From: Planctomycetaceae bacterium
Lineage (GTDB): Bacteria; Planctomycetota; Planctomycetia; Pirellulales; UBA1268
NCBI GenBank assembly: GCA_947464585.1
Contig: CANHYS010000025.1
Coordinates: forward strand, 1-11,690
Direction: 5' to 3'
Length of the DNA stretch: 11,690 bases
The stretch's first letter is position 1, and each line of letters begins with the position of its first letter. Positions 8,201 to 11,690 of this stretch are shown in pieces. The position numbers were made by a program, and so were the translations under genes. The notes beneath the pieces were generated by a model. It was given only the letters and a program-made list of their open reading frames with translations. It did not search any database and had not been told where the DNA came from.

Positions 8201-9088
8201 ACGGAATCCAGGCGAACGCCAGGGACAGGGTCAGCAGGGCCAGGGTCAGCAGGGCCAGGGTCAGCAGGGCCAGGGTCAGCAGGGCCAGGGTCAGCAGGGC
8301 CAGGGTCAGCAGGGGCAGGGTCAGCAGGGGCAGGGTCAGCAGGGGCAGGGTCAGCAGGGGCAGGGTCAGCAGGGACAGGGTCAGCAGGGGCAGGGTGAAG
8401 CAGCTGGCCCGAGTGCCGAGGAAGCCGGTTCGGAAAAAGGCGGTCAGCCTGCGGCAGGTGCCGAAGGCAAAGGCATGTCGCAGTCGCAGGGTGACCCCAA
8501 GCAAGAGGGCGAGGCCGGCGGCAAGCCGAGCGGCCAGCAGGCGGCGGGCCCGCCGCCTGAAGGAGCGAGCCAGTCGAGCCCCGTGGGCGGTGGCGGATTG
8601 TCTGAAGGAGCAGGCACACCGACGGGTGGAGCATCCGCTCAGGGGGCTCCGCCTTCCCGAGAGACGGAATGGGGGGCACAGGAGTTGGAAAACGCGCGCA
8701 ACGCGGCCGATCTCGCCCTCGAACACCTCCGCAAAACCGTGGAGTCGGGGCGGACCGATGTCCTCGATGAACTCGGATGGAGTCGCGATCAGGCCCGTGC
8801 GTTTCTCGAGCGTTGGGAGACGATGCGGCGGCAGTCGGAAAGTCCCGATGTGCAAAAGCGGGGAGAGTTCGAGCGGGTGCTCCGCAGCCTGGGACTGCGG
8901 CCGGCGGGCGTGCAGAACTCCCGCGATGTTCCCGCCGATGCCAAGGGTGGCCAGGCCGAGGGGCGCCGCAGCCGGCCACCGAGCGACTATCGCGAACGGT
9001 TCAAGGCATTCATGCAGGGGACGAGCGGCGAACAGGATGGCGGTTCCACACAGGATGACAGCTCCAAGCCGGTCAATGGTGGCAAATA

Positions 9089-9089
<1 letters not shown>
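5280..9089 (+). CDS. Giant membrane-anchored DUF4175-like protein with Gln/Gly-rich region
   Basis: 1269 residues. Residues 46-68 and 83-104 are two membrane helices, followed by a soluble segment with the motif VIEKEHPELHNDLVNTVLV (117-135) and a third helix at about 174-192. This N-terminal layout resembles DUF4175-type envelope proteins of planctomycetes. Residues about 215-600 look like beta-rich extracytoplasmic domains. From about 604 to 1125 the chain is low complexity, dominated by Gln, Gly, Lys, Glu, Ser and Pro, including twelve QGQGQ units (981-1040). A conserved-looking helical domain follows at about 1128-1190 (EWGAQELENARNAADLALEHL; LGWSRDQARAFLERWETM), then a short polar tail. 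The ORF stays open through the low-complexity part, and the helical domain in the same frame supports a single intact protein. No catalytic motif is seen; a structural or scaffold role in the periplasm is a guess. The start at 5280 keeps the first membrane helix; the next in-frame Met lies within helix two. nadB follows with a one-base overlap. Confidence 0.85.
8220..8399 (+). repeat. 15-bp tandem repeat, 12 units, coding QGQGQ
   Basis: Twelve head-to-tail copies of CAGGGNCAGGGTCAG, in frame with the 1269-residue protein. The only internal variation is the third base of the first Gly codon, reading in order A, C five times, G four times, A, G. The last unit ends in GAA instead of CAG. The clustering of identical variants indicates stepwise local duplication, and every change but the last is silent. 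Repeat number is likely variable between strains and prone to assembly error. Confidence 0.97.
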
Positions 9090-10804
<1,715 letters not shown>

Positions 10805-10832
10805 GAAGATCGCAGCGAGCCGACTCCCCGGG

Positions 10833-11690
10833 TTACTTCGCGGCCGGCCTGCCGGCGAACGGCTGGGTGGCCGCCGCATGGAAAAACCCTGCCGCATTTG
10901 CCACCTGCCAGAGCAGGATCGCGGTGGTGACCTGAACCTTCCGAAACAGTCCGCGATGTTTCCGCAGATGCCTCGGTAGGCGACGCAGCAGGCTGATGTG
11001 GAAGTTCATGTCTTGGGCCATGTTCCCTGATCCCCGCCGCCGTCGCTTGGCCTGGTAGACATAGGCACCGCGGCCGTAGCGGTAGTGCAGTCCGAGAAAC
11101 TGCCTCAGATTCTGGGCGTGGCGATGTTCGATCGTGGCTGCTGTCGCCAGCCGCAGCGGCCGACCGCTGGCCCGCCAGCGGTCGCAGAAGTCGCGATCCT
11201 CGGCGCCCGCGCGGAAAAATGAAGTGTCGAAGCCGTCGAGTTCGGAGTAGGCGGCGCGGCTGCAGAGGATGTTGTTGCTCGTCAGAAAGTAGGCGGATGC
11301 CTCGTCAGCGTTGAAGTGCTCGTAGACCAAGTCGATGATCATCTGGCTGGTCGTGGCGAAGAGGTCATCCGTGAGACCATTGAACGTGACGCCCCCCACG
11401 AGCGCGTCGGGGCACTGCCGGTGCGTGGTGACGAGCGACTCGAGCCACGAGGGCGTGGGGAGACAATCATCGTCGGTGAGGGCGATCAGTTCCCCGCGGG
11501 CTTCCGCGACGCCGCGGTTGCGGGCGGCCGACGGCCCGGCATTCTGCTGGCGGATGACGCGGATCGTGGGGCCGACTGGAGACTTGGCCTCGGACGGCAC
11601 GACCGGCTGGGGGCTGCCGTCGTCGACCACGACAATCTCGAACGTGTCGGCGGGCATCGTCTGGCGGGCGAGCGCAGCGAGGCACTCACG
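10833..11690 (-). CDS. Family 2 glycosyltransferase, 5' end outside window
   Basis: 285 residues are visible; the frame is open to the right edge, and the text RECLAALARQTMPADTFEIVVVDDGS shows that the ATG at 11657 is an internal Met, not the start. About 20-25 residues holding the first strand of the GT-A fold are missing. Motifs, numbered from the edge: VVVDDGS (20-26), NAGPSAARNRG (50-60, typical of GT2 enzymes), LTDDDC (71-76, the metal-binding acidic triad), SNNILCSR (138-145) and GAEDRDFCDRW (162-172, where the ED pair is the likely catalytic base). The C-terminal part has a basic KRRRR patch and a short hydrophobic stretch, about 254-273, that could associate with the membrane. It converges on nadB with 28 bases between the stops and no T-tailed terminator. 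It is not closely similar to the glycosyltransferase at 2898-4058, lacking the GWGxEDDD motif. The sugar and acceptor are unknown. Confidence 0.88.
   Translation of the reverse strand, partial: RECLAALARQTMPADTFEIVVVDDGSPQPVVPSEAKSPVGPTIRVIRQQNAGPSAARNRGVAEARGELIALTDDDCLPTPSWLESLVTTHRQCPDALVGGVTFNGLTDDLFATTSQMIIDLVYEHFNADEASAYFLTSNNILCSRAAYSELDGFDTSFFRAGAEDRDFCDRWRASGRPLRLATAATIEHRHAQNLRQFLGLHYRYGRGAYVYQAKRRRRGSGNMAQDMNFHISLLRRLPRHLRKHRGLFRKVQVTTAILLWQVANAAGFFHAAATQPFAGRPAAK

Noticed and set aside
8220..8399. CRISPR-like regular repeat
   Set aside because: The units are 15 bp, contiguous and have no spacers; they encode a peptide repeat in frame.
10805..10870. Intrinsic terminator between the converging nadB and glycosyltransferase genes
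   Set aside because: A GCCGG-CCTG-CCGGC hairpin exists but inside the glycosyltransferase coding end and without a T tract, so it is probably a by-product of base composition.
11486..11657. ATG at 11657 as the start of the right-hand glycosyltransferase
   Set aside because: The frame stays open to the edge and the residues before the Met match the family, so the true start lies outside the window.

Overview
The window looks like ordinary chromosome from a high-GC, Gram-negative planctomycete, probably Pirellulales-like. This rests on the protein families present: a membrane-anchored squalene-cyclase-like toroid protein, a DUF4175-like envelope protein with a very long Gln/Gly-rich segment, LpxK (so lipid A is made), a cysteine-poor L33, and a NadB with an N-terminal extension. 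I see no tRNA, rRNA, insertion sequence, CRISPR array or phage gene. The lineage is inferred from family resemblance, not from a marker gene.

Layout. On the minus strand at the left are two consecutive genes that share a plan of N-terminal membrane anchor followed by an exported low-complexity segment: the alpha/alpha-toroid protein (758-2431) and, downstream of it, a protein that runs off the left edge (2-607). A terminator-like hairpin (722-757) follows the toroid gene. Diverging from them is a small ribosomal protein L33 gene (2693-2857). It converges on a two-gene minus-strand lipid A / glycan unit, lpxK (4055-5155) and a family 2 glycosyltransferase (2898-4058), which overlap by the four bases ATGA.

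Across a 124-bp divergent promoter region lies a plus-strand pair: a 1269-residue membrane-anchored protein (5280-9089) whose middle is about 520 residues of Gln/Gly/Lys/Glu-rich sequence containing a 12-unit 15-bp tandem repeat, and nadB (9089-10804), which overlaps it by one base (TAATG). A second family 2 glycosyltransferase (10833-11690) enters from the right edge on the minus strand and converges on nadB.

How the genes may work together: most of the window concerns the cell envelope (lipid A phosphorylation, sugar transfer, three large membrane-anchored extracytoplasmic proteins), with two housekeeping genes (rpmG, nadB) between. No defence, mobile or biosynthetic-cluster system is visible. 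The most unusual items are the giant low-complexity envelope protein and its repeat, its apparently leaderless start, a hairpin at the predicted 5' end of the lpxK transcript, and the tandem pair of similarly built membrane-anchored proteins at the left. No stretch above 300 bases lacks a gene; the longest gap is 2432-2692, holding only weak promoter candidates.
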